Shown: in pieces, positions 1 through 14,800 of the stretch
Layout of the letters: every line of letters starts with the position of its first letter
Position numbering within the stretch: the first letter of the stretch is position 1
Assembly (NCBI GenBank): GCA_026874595.1
Contig: CM049307.1
Location: forward strand, 51,643,370-51,707,369
Direction of reading: 5' to 3'
Origin: Sipunculus nudus
Taxonomy: Eukaryota > Annelida > Sipuncula > Golfingiida > Sipunculidae
Length of the DNA: 64,000 nucleotides
The notes under the pieces: model-generated
Database searches by the model: none
What the model saw: the letters and a program-made list of their open reading frames with translations, nothing else
Told to the model about the DNA's origin: nothing
Program-made: the position numbers and the translations under genes

Positions 1-1195
1 GGGCGCAAATTGAATTGATAAGGCCTAGAATCCTCCAATGTGACTTTTCGGGAGGTCCTAGGCAAATCTACTTGGAAACCTGAAATTAGGTCATGGTGAC
101 CTATATTTTGTGACCTACAGGCCGAAAACATGATTTCGTTACCCTGAATATCAGATTGGGGAAAATCTTATATATGTGGCCTAGAATCTTTTAACTCAAT
201 ACCCTGAGAGTTTCTAGGTTAATCTCCTTGGAAACCTGAAATTGGGTCATGGTGACCTTTATTTTGTGAACTTTGGGCCGAAAACATGATTTTGAGCACC
301 CATACAGTCAGATGGGGCACAAATAGTATTTATTAGGCCTGGAATCCTCCAACATGAGTTTTAGGGAGGTCCTATGCAAATGTCCTTTGAAACCTAAAAT
401 AAGGTCACTGTGATCTATATTCTGCGACCTATTGGGAAAAGATGTCGTATGAACACCCTGAATGTCAGATGGTGACAAATCGTATCTGTAAGGCCTAGAA
501 TCTTCAATTTCCATGGGAGGCTCTGGGCAAATCTTTTTTAAAACCTGAAATTAGGTCATGGTGACCTACATTTTGTGACCTACGAGACAAAAACCTGATT
601 TTGAGCACCCTGAGTGTAAGATGGGCACAAATCGTATCTGTTAGGCCTAGAATCTTTTAATGCAAAATCCTGGGAGGTCCTAGGCAAATCTTCTTGGAAA
701 CCTGAAATTAGGTCATGGTGACCTACATTTTTTGACCTACAGGCCAAACAGGATTTTGAGCATCCAGAAAGTCAGGAAGGGCACACATTGTATTTGTTAA
801 ACCTAGAATCTTCTAATGTAACATTCTGAGACGTCCTTAGCAAATGTCTGTGGAAAACTGAAATTAGGTCACCATGACCTCAATTTTGCAACCTTTAGGA
901 AAAGAAGGCATAAAGGCACCCAGATAGTCAGTCAGGGTACACATTGTATCTGTTAGGCCTAGAATCTTCTAATGTAACACTCTGAGACGTCCTTGGCCAA
1001 TGTCCTTGGAAAACTGAAAATAGGTCACTGTGACCTATATTTTGCAACCTATCAGAAAAGATGTCATATAAGCACCCAAACACTCAGACAGGGCACAAAT
1101 TGTATCCATTAGGCCTAGAATCTTTTAATATAAAATTCAGGGAGGTCTTAGTGAAGTGTCCTAGGAAACCTGAATAATGTGTGACCTATGGGCTG
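1..1195. repeat. satellite array, ~156-bp unit
   Basis: A tandem repeat of about 156 bp runs through this stretch. The landmark 'aggcctagaatc' or a close variant recurs near 20, 177, 334, 490, 641, 798, 955 and 1110. Each unit also carries 'aaacctgaaattaggtca', 'gtgacctacattttgtgacc' and 'gattttgagcaccc'. Units differ by perhaps 10-25% by eye, so the array is not freshly amplified. No conserved open frame runs through the units; the short ORFs here are incidental. The array resumes at 4257 after an insertion. Confidence 0.9.
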
Positions 1196-4100
1196 AACAA
1201 GGGACCCACGGGTCACGGCGCTCAGCTGATCGTGATTGGACTATAAATGTTCCTCCACTGTGATACTATATCGAGTCGATAAAGCTTATGAATATCATGG
1301 ACATGTTGGGCTATTATAAAGGACGTAATGTAATATGTGAGTAAATGATAAATGAAATAACCTGACTGATGGATTAATAGAGTCAAATATCTTGGTTTAT
1401 TTTTTATTTATTTAGGAGGGGTTGAAAATTGTGATATATTTGAGCAAATATGAATGCAATAACAACAGTAATAAGCAGTAGTAGAATGATGATAAGGCTA
1501 TTTGTTGAAGGATCTAAAGTGTATGGTAGTCTGCAAGCTTTCAATTTGACAGATATGATGTTATGATTAACTATGAATTTGTGACTGTATGACACAATAT
1601 CTCTTTAGTCTTGACAAGGTACATTATTGTGATGCCCACTATGTCTACATATTACACAATATTGACATAATTTCTGGCATGTACATAGCTCCCTATGCAC
1701 GAATAGTAATACAAAAGATTAAAGTATGAATATATCTGATTCATCTTGTTCTTGCTTACTGAGGCTGACTTTGGGATGGGGTTCGGAGAAGGGAAAAGTG
1801 AGGGCAGCACGAAGGTGGATGTAGAAATATTCTATTGTAATGTTTTTCGTTTATATAAGAATATGAAAAGCTAAGAGGAAAAGGGCCCTCCTACTTGGTA
1901 TAGTAAAGTTCTAAATATATGATTGCAAACTAATACTCTGACAAGACTGTCATGAAGAAAAACTGTAAAAGTTTTGAGATACTGTGATGTATATGAAAAT
2001 TTACAGATGGACAGGCAAGTGGACAGAATGGACTAATACCTTTATTTCACTTTCAAGGGAATAATGCATTCAAGTTTATATATAATCCTATTTTTTTAAG
2101 CATATCCACTTTTTCCATTAAAAAGTTTTTATTTAAATATTTTTTTTTATTCACAGGTTTTATAAATTTTTAATAAAAAAACCTGAAAATTTAAGTTGAA
2201 ATATTAGAATTGTTGCAAAAGTTGCAATCATCATATATCCAGAGTGTAGCTCATATTGGGTCATATTATGCATACACATATATTTTATTATTTTTAAATC
2301 ATAAATGTTTAAACTGAATTTTTAAAAAAATAATGCCACAACGTGGCATCTACAAAAATATTCCTTAAATCACTATTTAAAAGTTTTGCACATTGGAGTT
2401 TTCAGTACATGCTTAATTTTATTCACCAAAATGAAATAAAAGATTAAGTAAATTTGATAAAATAAAACATCTTTTCAAATAAAGTATACACACTGTTGGT
2501 TGAATGAGGGACAAACAATATCATTGTGCTAATTACTATACCAGTTTTAATTTATTACTGGAATTAATAGTCAATTTCACACCTGGTGAAGTTTTTACTC
2601 TTCTGAAGTAAGGAATTACTTATCTGATGAACATCCACACTTTCATAGCAATACACCACTTTGTGGACACAATTAAATGTACACTTTAATCATTGTAACC
2701 CTGGTGGTACAATACAAAATCTAAAATGTAGCACAGCCTAGAAAAAAGAATCAAATACAGAAAATAATAACATTCATCTAGTTTATGCACCATCTGGGGG
2801 GGGGGGAGTGCAGGGCAGAGGGGAAGCCTGCTGGTAGTGGCCAAGCTGACCCAAGGCAAGCTGCCTGGGGTGGGTTACATAATGCAAGTGAAGGCTGTAC
2901 TACTAGGTGGGCTAGATGTAAACAACACTTGACATGGTGTATGAAAACATGAATAAAAGCTATTCTTTCCAATCAATTTCTTTGAAATTTCAGATTTTAA
3001 AAGATTAAATCCTTATGTATATATGCTGTGAAAATTGAATCAACAGTGCCAAAGTTGGACAAAATTTAAGGTATTGATTTTTTATTTATGCTAATAACTT
3101 GATAAATTTGCAAAATTCAGATCTAATTTTGGGTAAACAATTGAATCTTGATTAAATAAAGTTATATTCCTGAAAAAAGTCTCTAGGTTCAGCAATTCTC
3201 ATGTTAGGTGTGTAAATATATTTCCTGATTTAAAAAAAAAATGCATTATGTTTTGGCCCTTAACTTCAAAATAATACCCAATACTGACCTAATTTTTGGT
3301 ATGTTCATAGAGAATGTATGAAAGAATGTAAATACTAAATACGATCAAAAACAGATCAGTGGTTTTGATATTAGGCAGCATTGAAGTGTAACAATGGCTT
3401 TTTTTATGGAAAACAGAGTTTTTTCCTTAATATCTCGAAGGAACGAAGTCCTAATGACCCAATTTTCGGTATGGTAGGAGATTTTCGGGACTTCTAAAAT
3501 TATGCCAACAGCCTTGGGAGCATAGAAATGTGCACTGAATGACCTACAGTCATCAAAGTGGACTGCTTGACAATGTAAGGGAATACAACAAGAGCCTCCA
3601 AAAAAATTCAATAACTAGCCTAATTTTGCAGCTTTTATTTTCAAATTTCATGTTTTAACAGATTAAATCCTTATGTATACATGCTGTGAAAATTAAATCC
3701 ACAGTACTTACAGGAAAAAAACGTGCCGTGGCCAAAGTTTGGCAAAATTTAAGGTACCAATTTTATATTTTTGCCAATATTTAAAAAAATTTAACAGATT
3801 TTGATCTAATTTTTGGTATACAATTAAATTTTGATTAATTAAAGTTGTATTACTTGTAAAAAGTCTCTACCTTTAACACTTTGGTCTTAAGTGACCAAAT
3901 ATCTTCCTGATCTTTTTACAAAGTCCATTATGTTTGGGCCCATAACTTTTTTAAATTATATAATACTGACTTATATCTGGCATGTACATAGGAACTATAT
4001 AGAGGAATATTTATGGTAAATATGAAGAAAACCAAAGGAACGAAGTCCTATTGACCCAATTTTCGGCATGGTAGAAGATTTCGGGGACATCTAACTGTAT

Positions 4101-4256
4101 GCCGAATTTCAGATTCGTAGGTCCAACGGTGTCGAAACGTGCCAGTCTTACGGACGGACATCCGGACGGACAGACGGACGGACGGACAGACAGACGGACG
4201 GACGACGGGCAATGGACCACGACTATAGCTCAGATGACTTATAGTCAGCTGAGCTA
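1196..4256. mobile_element. 3.06-kb insertion splitting the satellite, with terminal hairpin
   Basis: The satellite stops inside a unit near 1195 and resumes near 4257, so the intervening DNA looks like an insertion. Its right end is a hairpin: arms 4226-4238 and 4244-4256 pair with one mismatch around a 5-base loop. Just inside lies a (GGAC/GGAC-like)n tract at about 4142-4205. The interior contains two related copies of a ~650-bp segment (about 2990-3240 with 3420-3520, against 3650-3990 with 4030-4095). No transposase-like frame was found, so it is probably non-autonomous or a decayed remnant. The left end near 1196-1230 has no clear inverted match, so that boundary is approximate. GGAC-rich elements ending in a short hairpin are common in bivalve genomes. 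Confidence 0.6.
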
Positions 4257-4545
4257 AAAATGGTTTTGAACATCCAGACAGACAAGGCACAAATTGTATC
4301 CATTAGCCCTAGAATCTTCTAACATTCATATTTAGGGAAATCCTTGGCAATTCTCCGTGGAAACCTGAAATTGGATCATTGTGACCTATATTCTGCCAGC
4401 TATGGACCAGAAACATGATTTTGAGCACCCAGACATATAGGGTACAAATGGTATCCATTTTCCTTGGAACCCTCTGTCGTGAAATCCAAGGGGGTCCTGG
4501 GCAGGTCTCCTATGAATCCTGAAATTTTTATTTCATGTCCATTTT
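4257..4545. repeat. satellite array, resumed
   Basis: About two further diverged units of the ~156-bp satellite, with landmarks near 4303 and 4460 and the same 'gattttgagcaccc' and 'aaacctgaaatt' blocks. This supports the view that 1196-4256 was inserted into an older array. About 290 bp of unrelated sequence follow before gene A. Confidence 0.75.
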
Positions 4546-4836
4546 TTCAACACTGTAACCTTAGGCTTAGGCTATTCTCACAGACAATAATTTACATAAA
4601 TAAAGAAAAATGAGCACCCAGTCTAAATTAGCCCATGGGCCACTTGTTTGTAAATACCTTTCCCAGCCAGTGCCTACTTATATTCAGGTGATGGTTCATC
4701 ACATATATCTTCAGCACAAAGGTTTAACGTCTAAAATAGACATTGTTGACTATTTGGCAGCCATTTTATTTCAGAACGTATTCATTCAGTAAATAACGCT
4801 GTTTAATTTGGTGCGTACAGAAGGAAACGGCTGGCT

Positions 4837-4885
4837 ATGTGTCTGCTTGTCTATTTTATATTCTTTGTTGGTATATCTATGCACT
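4837..4885 (+). CDS. gene A exon 1: signal peptide
   Basis: The ATG at 4837 opens a 16-residue hydrophobic segment beginning MCLLVYFIFFVG, followed by a strong donor (T|GTAAGA) in phase 1. The next exon, the kringle at 5424, also begins in phase 1, so the join is in frame. This suits a secretory signal whose cleavage would fall near the exon boundary. No upstream stop or promoter was needed to choose this start; the hydrophobic composition, donor and phase decide it. Gene B starts in the same way. Confidence 0.65.
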
Positions 4886-4919
4886 GTAAGAATATGTTTT
4901 TACTGCCCCTAATATTTCA

Positions 4920-5011
<92 letters not shown>

Positions 5012-5796
5012 AACATATTCCATCATCAAAAGAAAATTTACACAATACGAATACTGGAATATATTAATAAATGTATTGTTTAAACAATAATCCAGTTGGA
5101 AGCATGGATTTGTCTGTTTGCAAATTAAAATCATCGATATGCATATTATTAAACAAATATGAACGCCTATTAATACATGTAACTATGCGTTTGTTTTTGT
5201 CTTACTTTGGATATATTACTAAACCAACTTACATTTGCACAGAAATGAAAATATACGTAGGCATGAAACGGTAGCAGAATTTTCTTTCGATTTTACCTGA
5301 TGGCTAATAACCAACTCTTTCCACTATCCGACGACTTGGACAGACTTCTATATTATAACTTAATTTGACATTCTGTGTAATATTATAAACATATTCGCCT
5401 CAGATCTTTTTGTCTTGTTACAGATTCTTCCTGTAGGTTTAATGACCCAAAAGGGGAGTGGTATCAGGGGAAGCGCTCCAGGATTGATAAAATTGAGCGA
5501 GGTGAAGGTAAAAATGACAAGCCGTGTATTCCCTGGTATCCACAGAAATCAAAATATTCAAAGGACCTTTTCCCTGAGGGAAACCTGAGTAAAGCGTCCA
5601 ACTACTGCCGTGATCCCAGTCGGAGTGGATACCTCTGGTGTTTCACAGATGACAAAGGGCCGAAACGTGACTGGGGGAGATGTGATCAAGTTCAGCCATG
5701 TGGTTAGTCTAGACACTTACAATGGACAATCACAAAACTTTCACCGTGACATGTGGATTATCATTACAAGTGCGAATTTGTAAAAGATATAAGGTT

Positions 5797-5875
<79 letters not shown>

Positions 5876-8800
5876 TTCATATGTACATGTAAATTTAACT
5901 CATGTTTTATGTCTAATGACTTTGTGTGCTTACATTTCCTTTAATGGGTCCAATATATTCCAGTATAGGCTGCTACTGCAGAGTGTATACGTGCATTCGA
6001 CTTGCTTTTTTAAATTTGGGTTGATGATTTATATAAAGTATCGACGAATTACATTGATCACACAAACGAAAGACTAAGGTGAAAAAATTACTTTTTTCAA
6101 AAGAAATTGTGGAAAATATAACCTTAAGAAACATGTAACAGCCTTACGCTAAACTAATGATACTTTAAAAATTAACTTTTTTTTGTGACATTATGCTAGC
6201 ACTAGGAAAACCTGAATATGGGAAGAATGTGGAAGAGTCAGATTCTTTGCTTTTCTCCTCCAGCGATACCTGCAGGCCTCTTAGGCAAACCAATCTTTGT
6301 TTTTCCTTGTTTGCTTTACATCCCCTGGCATGGAGAGTTCACGGTGTAAAGATTGGTCATATCTGACTAAAGTAGTTCAGACCAGGATATTCAGAGTTCA
6401 GAGTGAGGATATGCACCAAACCCTACCATATTACGCATATAACACAGTGGTGTTGACTTTGTTGGGACATACATTGTAACTTAATGTTCAGTATTCATGA
6501 AAATATTGATACTCTCAAGAAAATCAGACAATTGTAACCTCCATCGGCTCTTGTTCACATCCTGGCAAGGCATGCTGGGAAGGTTCACGAGGGTCTGTCC
6601 TTGGGCGATTTCATGTTGGTCTGTGAAGGAACCACCATCTATCAGGTGTTTTAAGTAATTTGCATTGATTACTCCTTTTAATATTCATGAGATTCCCGTT
6701 TTGGGTTGTGCCGAATCAGAGGGGGCACTCTTACCACAGTTGGTTGGACTCCATTCCAGAATGGAGGCTGAATGTTCGGGCTACTTTAGCGACTAGAACG
6801 TGCGTGCACCTTGCTCTACCATCTTACTGGGAGCCAGGTCTCCTGCTGATTTCCTTGCTCTCAGGAAGACGTGCCCTCCATTTGAAGTTGGTAATATATC
6901 TTTAATTTTAAAGTTATATTAAATTGGGTAATATAACTGCCCTATTATTAACTCCTACAATTGTTGATATTATATGATTACCGTGCTACTGTGTTATTAG
7001 ATACTAGGTGTGAAGTTGTATTTAGCGGTTGCTGAATAAACCACTAGCTAAGAACTGCCACGCCGCTGCGACAAAGTAGACTAAACGTTATGTGTACCAT
7101 CCAGATTGTCCTGAAGGAAGGTACGGTGTTAACTGCCAGGAAGAATGCCATTGCAAAGATCAATCAAATACATGTTCGTCTGTGTCAGGAGGATGCGACA
7201 AAGGTTGTTATGAAAGGTTTCAGGGAATATCCTGTCAGTGTGAGTATGAGCCGATCTTGTTACAGCAGTTTAACGTATCAGCGAATGTAATGTATAATTA
7301 TAGTGATTGCACCACAAAAGGATGTTAATGTTTTTAGGAGGACGCGGGGTTGAATTTAAAGGTGAATTTGTTGTATATATTTTTTCGTAAATCTGAAAAA
7401 TCGTGGGCGACCTGTTTAAGAGGGATCATGATAATCCTCGAAACTGTGTTAATATTTTTTAAGGACTGGGTATGATGATATTTATATGGACTGGGTTTGA
7501 ACTCATATAACTAGACATAAACCTGAAAGCTGGCAGTTAATTATTAATTTGTCATATTTTCAGTTACTTATTTCTAAAAGGGCATACGTTGTATTGTTTA
7601 GATTGCAAGAACAGTTATTTTGGTTTGTACTGTAACGCCACCTGCCATTGTTTCGAACAAAGTGAAGTCTGTGACAATCAGACCGGCAAGTGTACTAGTG
7701 GATGTGCAGCAGGATGGCAAGGAGACGACTGTCAAACAGGTGCGATATATTCATGAACGGTTTTAATTTAAAGGAGGAATTAAAGTCTTCTGTTCGAAAA
7801 TATATCAAAAACATTTATATATTTGTGGAGTAGATGACTTAATATCATGGTTTAGTTTTCACATTAAAACCAACATTTTGAGAGTGCACCATTATCACCA
7901 TAGTGAATTGTCTGTAAACCGATAACATATGTTGAGTTTATCGATTTTTTGTAAAGATACATGTAACGGTTTGGATAACAATGACGTATGTCAAAAAGCT
8001 AACGGCGCATGTGTAGCCAGTGGATGTGCGACAGGCTATCACGGTCCTGAATGTCTATATATTAATACATCTTGGCCTTATAAATGGACGCAAAATAATT
8101 AAGTAGTTATAAGCAAACCATTTTTTTTTCTGTCATGTGAAACTCATTCTCTCATGCATAAACATTTCAAGATATCAGTTGATCTTATGGTCGTATAGTA
8201 TCACAAGTAAGATGTCGGCACACAAATGTCAACTCAAGGGAGCGGCCAAATCCTCATAATCACACTGAGTAAAAAACAAGTGACATAAACTTTTCATAAC
8301 ATTTGAACACAGCATGTCCTCTAAGAAAACACGAACTGGTGCTTAATAGCTGAACCAAGAGGACTGAAGTACAATCCATTAACAAAAGAGGATCTAACCT
8401 TTTTTCTGATTCCTAATGTAAATGTTTCTTAACAAAATTATAGGACAACCAGAATCAGTATCTCAATCTAACTGGACAAAGTTTATATTCTATATTGCCA
8501 TTTTTAATTTGATTTCTTGTGACACTTTAGGTCTCATACCTAACCTTAGTAACTCAGTATTACTTAAAGGGCATAATCGAAGTAAATTTTAATAGACGTT
8601 GATAGGATGTGTTATAAATAAAAGTAAATGTTTGTATGTAACTTTCAGGAAGTATATCTCAGAGTAAAAGTTTCATTTCAGCTAATATGTGCGCCTCTAT
8701 CGTTTCCTGTTTCACTAGTCGTTTGTGCAACATCATATCATACAAACGGCTATACAGAATAAAAATGTATAATAATTCTTGAAAGATTCAGTGATTGTTA

Positions 8801-11800
8801 TGTCTGATATGATAGCGATTACAGTGTTTATCAAATTTATACAGAGTGTCATCCTGGTACCTATGGTATGAATTGTACATCGCACTGCAGCTCAGGATGT
8901 GACGGACCATGTGATCACGTAAATGGAACGTGCACCTGCCGGCTCGGCTTCAGGGGCTCTAGATGTTCAGAAGGTTAGCCTGAAAAAAGCATGGACAAAG
9001 TCACATAGTTTGTCAGTGGAAGAAATTGAAACCGTTACAATTTCAGCATCAATGGGAACCTGTAAATTTAATACATTTATTTATTGCAATTGTATTTGAT
9101 ATCAAAAATCCTAAATACCGTTTTCAGTGGTGACCTCTTACAAATTTAAATTCAGTAAAAAGGAATCATGTAAAGGGGAAAAACACTGTATTTAAGCATG
9201 TTCATAATATGTCATAAAAAGGCATAACAGATATATCAAAACTGGGAAACATACGTGAAAGCCAAGTATCATACGAGATAATTTTCTAGGGTTAAATATA
9301 AAGTTTTATCTGCTTGATCTCTTCCCCCTGCTCTTGTGCACGTCTTTAACTACATAGTTTGTTCAAGGCTGCACTTCAAATTTCTGCTGTAAAAGATTGC
9401 TTTGTTACTTTCTTTTATTTCATAGTATGAAATATGTATGTTATACATGTCGACATAATTTCGGGATCAGAGGATCCAATGCATTATATTAAGAGCTAAA
9501 TAAAATCATAAATTACTAAGGCAGCACTAGTTTCGAAGTTAAAGTTAGGAATTCCACATGTTAAAACCGTTTTGCAATTGTTATATGTCGATTAATAAAT
9601 CGTCTTACCATCGCACAGCCAAGCATAGATTTGAAATTCGAAAGCTGTTGCATATTGTTTTGACATTTTCGCTTCTTATAAGAAATTGCATGAATACTCA
9701 GCGTATGATGTATGCATGTGCGAAAAAAATATGTACCTTTTACGATTTTGATATGCTTGATACGCATCTGCACTGGCGCTTAATTCCAGCATGTCCTGGC
9801 GGGACCTACGGGTACTACTGTGATAAGATCTGTCCCACAAACTGTGCCAACTCAACTTGTAATAAGGAGACAGGTTCTTGTATATGTAAGGACAGTTACA
9901 GCGGACGGCTTTGTGAGGTATACTCGGGACATGGTGAGCCACAGAGAATATATCTTCTTCCAAACAATAAAGTAGGCCATACCATATCACGTATCCGGTG
10001 CCAGTTCTCGTTTATTGACAGTTGTGGTCTCAACGTAGTACAGTTTAATCTGAGAATGCGCATAATTAGTACCAAGCACGCAGAGGTGAGTGGGTAAAGC
10101 GATTAATTATATCATTATTCCTTAATAAGACAAAGCAGTATCACCAATCCATAGATCCTCCATTATGTACGAAATCAGTGGTTTAATTAGACCTCGCCTA
10201 TGCAATCCATTATTCTGACAGAAACAAAAACTTTAGAGATAAAAACAGGTCATAGATTTATCTAAATCCATATAGAATTTCATAATTTGTTTCATAATTC
10301 GACCAGCATGGAAGTGGTTTAGAATTTACATTAAAGCGAATAATTCTCATTTTGAAGTTTTTTATTGCCCCACATATCTATAAATTTCACTTTACACTTT
10401 TATGTTTTCTGGAGCCTCCCAATTATGAACTGGTGCTATAGAACAACACTAAGAAGGCCAGAAAAGAGCAAACATGCTTTAAGTGCACAGGTTATACGTA
10501 TTTAAACTTTGCTTACTGCAAAAACTGACGGTTGAGATTAGTGGAAACTGTTAAAACCGACTGTTGAGATATATATTAACTACTTCGTGAAATGTATGTT
10601 TTGCCCTTGTATGTTTAACACCCTCTTCATTAACCTAGCCTTGAAACACTGACGACAACATGTTTATATCACTGGTTTATCCACACTTTCAAACTTGCGT
10701 TGTACATCGTTTTCTGTTTTCAACATATCCATTTAAGTTTCGTTTTGGAAGATTCTGTAGCATTTCTTATACCAATTTTCTAAAATGTTAATATATATCT
10801 TTATTAAAACTTCTAAGTACATAAGACGTCAGTATATACTTGGAAATATGAGTTTGCTAGCGATATCATAAACATATGTTTGCCCAGACGTTTGTTGCCA
10901 AACATCTCCTTAAAAACTTGCAGGCAACGTCGGTCAGCTGGTTGGACTAGCCTTGGGGGTGTTGATTGCTGTTGCGCTCGTAATTGGTGTAGTTGTTATT
11001 GTGGTTCTCAGAAAAAGGCAAGTGCCATGTTACGCCATGATTATGAAATGCATTATCACGAAATTACATCATTCATAAATTTACGTATATTTCAAATTTG
11101 CTCAAATTTGATATGAATGAATACATATCTCTTTTTAGGAGAAACAGAGAACAGGATCACTATAAAAAGAAAGGTACATATTAACACACTAAATAAAACA
11201 CGATCTAACTGGATATAGTACTTTCGGCTTATAATCTTACCAAATTAGTTATATATTTTTAGGATATATATTAGTATATATATGTGTATGTGGGTGTGTC
11301 AAAAGTATACGTGAATAATTTTCTCAGCATTTGTTTGCCATTTATGATCCCGTTATAGATTGTGCAAAGACATAAACGACTTAGAATGCTCTTTTAATTA
11401 AATGGATCAACAGCATACCTTATCAACTTCCTATATTTAAAATAAGGAATGGTCAATACTGATATCAAGAAATAGGTGTGCAGGGTGAATTGTTTTGGGA
11501 ATTAACCACAGCCTAAGAATAATGTCAAAGTATGGGCTATTCATCTCATCGATTATGAAACTTCACTATGAATTAACATTAAATTTATATTTCAACAGAG
11601 ATGCATATCCGTTTAAATAATATTGCCGTGACGACTGGAGCAGATTCGGAAGCTGTATCAGATGGTGACGACGGACAACCTGGTGAATCGGAGTACTACA
11701 ACTTTGCCACTCAGTTTGACGAATCGAATATTCCTGTCGACCAACTTCCAGATTATATCAAAAATAAGACGGAAATGCAAGCAGGATTTGAAGAAGAGTA

Positions 11801-14800
11801 CAAAGTAGGTATAAGTGTTACATCTTAAACATCCAGTAAGTCTCTAAAACTATTATAAACTGATAAACAAGTGCCCACAATGGGAATCATGTTGCATTTA
11901 ATATACGACCCCGCTCTTCTTTTTGACTAACTCTAACTGAGAGGGACCGGTAATAAGGGGCTCCCAAACTTATTGTATTATGCATTCCGAACAAGGAATC
12001 AGTTGACTGTTATGGAGAGATGCCGATCGTTTGATTGTATCATGAATAGTTTTACACGAGCCTACTAAACTGCCACGACGGGCTACGGCAACTCGTTTTG
12101 TACAACAAAATTGTTTTTATTTAAGTTTAAAACATCGAATGTCATTAATGAGATACAAAGAAAAATATTATTTCTTAAAATAGATAATTGTGCAAGGTTT
12201 ATTACATATATTCTTAGAATCGGTTTTATTATAAAAAAAAAGAACGGATTATTAGCATTTTGTTGTGACAAGCGTGCAAAATGATACAGACGTTGCTACC
12301 TTAATCTGTTCTCCATCTGCCCATATAACGTTGTTCCGTAAGTCTTTACGCGAAAGCGTTATGTTATTATGAATTCAAAAGAAGAATAGACTGAACAAGT
12401 AAAAATAGTTAACAAGAAATCCCGTCAATTTCAGACTTTTTCAAAGGAACCGGCAGCTGACTGCAGTGTCGGCAAACGTCGCGAGAATCTACCGAAAAAT
12501 CGGTTTAGAAACGTCGTCCCATGTAAGAAAAAAAAGTACACTCAAGACGTCTAAGATGGTTTAATAATTTGTAATTTATAGTTCGCTTGAAAGTGTGATG
12601 TTATTATGAATATAGAGACTTTGAATTCATAGTTCCCCTATTTTTTTATTTACATATGCGTGCTGTAATGTGTTTAACAGTATTAAATTTCCTTGACTTC
12701 CACTGAAACAAATATTAGAACTGTCAACGGAACTTGAATACAGAGTTATTTTGTATATGTAAACTAACAAGTAATCTTTCCACCTGTAATAACTTGCATC
12801 AGCTCAAACACTTTCTTTAATCAATTAAAGTAAAAAAAAAACATGTTTATTTTAACATTCTAGATGATAAAAATCGTGTAATCCTAGACACTAGAAACCC
12901 CAGTTCCTCAGATTACATCAATGCAAGTTACATTCCTGTGAGTATTTATTCCTGGAGTGCTGAGACACAAATATTTATTAAACTTGTATATGTGTATATT
13001 TTCATACATTCACAACAGTAAGACCATATTAAATTACGATGGGAAAGTGTCATCTGTTAAATAAGTTTAACTAAATCATTTAACAGAATTGTCCTCAGGC
13101 AATGCATGATCTAAAGCATTATACCTGATTTAAGGACACACTTATACGTACAGGAAAACAAACTTGAATGACTCAATGTGTTCTTCTTAAAATACGTCAA
13201 TAAACCTCCGTATTTTGTCTGAGCCATAGATTTTTAAAATGGACACATTGAGCATAACTACTGTCCATTCGACCATGATGTGTATTCCTTAATGAGGACG
13301 GGTTTAAAATGACTGTTTTAGGGTTACGAGAAATCTGACCGATTCATTGCAGCGCAAGGTATGTAATGCTTCATTCATTTATGATTTCACTTTTATCATA
13401 ATTATTAACCATCGTGTCTGATTCAGGGAACCCTTGGTAAATAATAACAAGACGATTAAAAAAGGCAGGGAAGAAGTGTCATTTATAACAAAAATGTTTA
13501 TAAAAAAAAACTAAAAAATAACATATAAGCTATATTACTGGTTGTAGCTCTGACAATCGAAACAAACAGACTTTCCATCAAACAATATTCGTTTATGTCC
13601 ATGTGATTTGAAATATTAAAGAAACGCTCTTGTGGCTGATAAAGTAGCAGCATGGATGGAACTACACAGAATGGAATGCCTTTTATTTGTGTTAGATAAT
13701 TATAACGATTTGTCATACCTGCGGCCTTGCGAGTAACATGTCTGACATAAGATAATGCCATTGTTTCTGACAAATGATCATTGACACATTTTATTTTTTT
13801 TTATCAAAATACATTTTTTTAAAAGCTTTGATATCATTATGTCTCCCCTGCTATAAGGGGATAATTAAAAGTGTATAGTCTGTCGGCGTCGGCGGCAGTG
13901 GCGTCAGAAGTCGGCGTCGTCGTTGTCTGTGTCATTATTTCAAAGCGCGATATAACGACTCAACATTTTTGCGTGAAACGAAATTTAAATTGTTTCTACC
14001 AAATCCCGGACGAGTTCGAAAACCGGTGACCTTGATCTTCACCATCAAAGTTAATTTGACCGAAATCAAATTCTTGTGTCAACCCCATAACTTTTGATGA
14101 AAACCAAGTTCTTTAAAAAATCCGGAAAATGGTGACCTTTACCTAGATCCTCAAGATCATAGCATCCAAAATTTAAATTATTTGTAAACGCAATAAGTTT
14201 CGAACCACTCGATATATTTTCATTTAATATGACTCGTTAAGTATTTTATCAACAACTCGGAAATGATAAACACAGTGACCTTGACTTTCATCTCCAATGT
14301 CAAAGCAGCCAGGTAGAAATTATTTGTGAATACTGTGATTTTTTAAGTAGTTTAAGTCCTTTTTTTCCTCTCAAGTTTGGGGATGGGAAGCCCATAGAGA
14401 GGGGAGACATTTATTTGTTTTTATGCAAAATGAATTTGCAGTTATTATTATTATAATTAGTAGTAGTATCATAATGGGTCGAAGCTGATCTGCACCAGCT
14501 GAGGTTCCTCCTACTCTTATTATTAACAGGACCTGTAGATGGCGCTGTGGCAGATTTCTTGCAAATGGTTTGGGAGAACAACGTTCCTCTGGTTGTTATG
14601 GTAACAGCTCTGATGGAATATACGAAGGTTGGTGCTTCATATTTTTAAGTGGCCCCAGTGCGAATTCAGCATCTTACAGAAATTTGAATTTACGATATCA
14701 CATAAAGAACCAAATTGAAACAACTGACGACAACTTAATGAATTACATTTGTCTGCATTGAGGAAATTACACATTATAACATAGGCGGAATATATGGATA

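Noticed and set aside
1-1195. CRISPR-like array
   Set aside because: Units of ~156 bp repeat throughout with no separate short repeats and unique spacers. It is a eukaryotic satellite.
4837-5134. ORFs rich in Leu, Ile and Tyr over the TTA/TA runs, on both strands
   Set aside because: They are translations of microsatellites. Only the first 49 bp from the ATG at 4837 are taken as coding, ending at a donor.
6540-6905. Extra exon between the kringle and first EGF of gene A
   Set aside because: No phase 1-1 segment with cysteines and splice sites was found, and the gene B order is kringle then the matching EGF.
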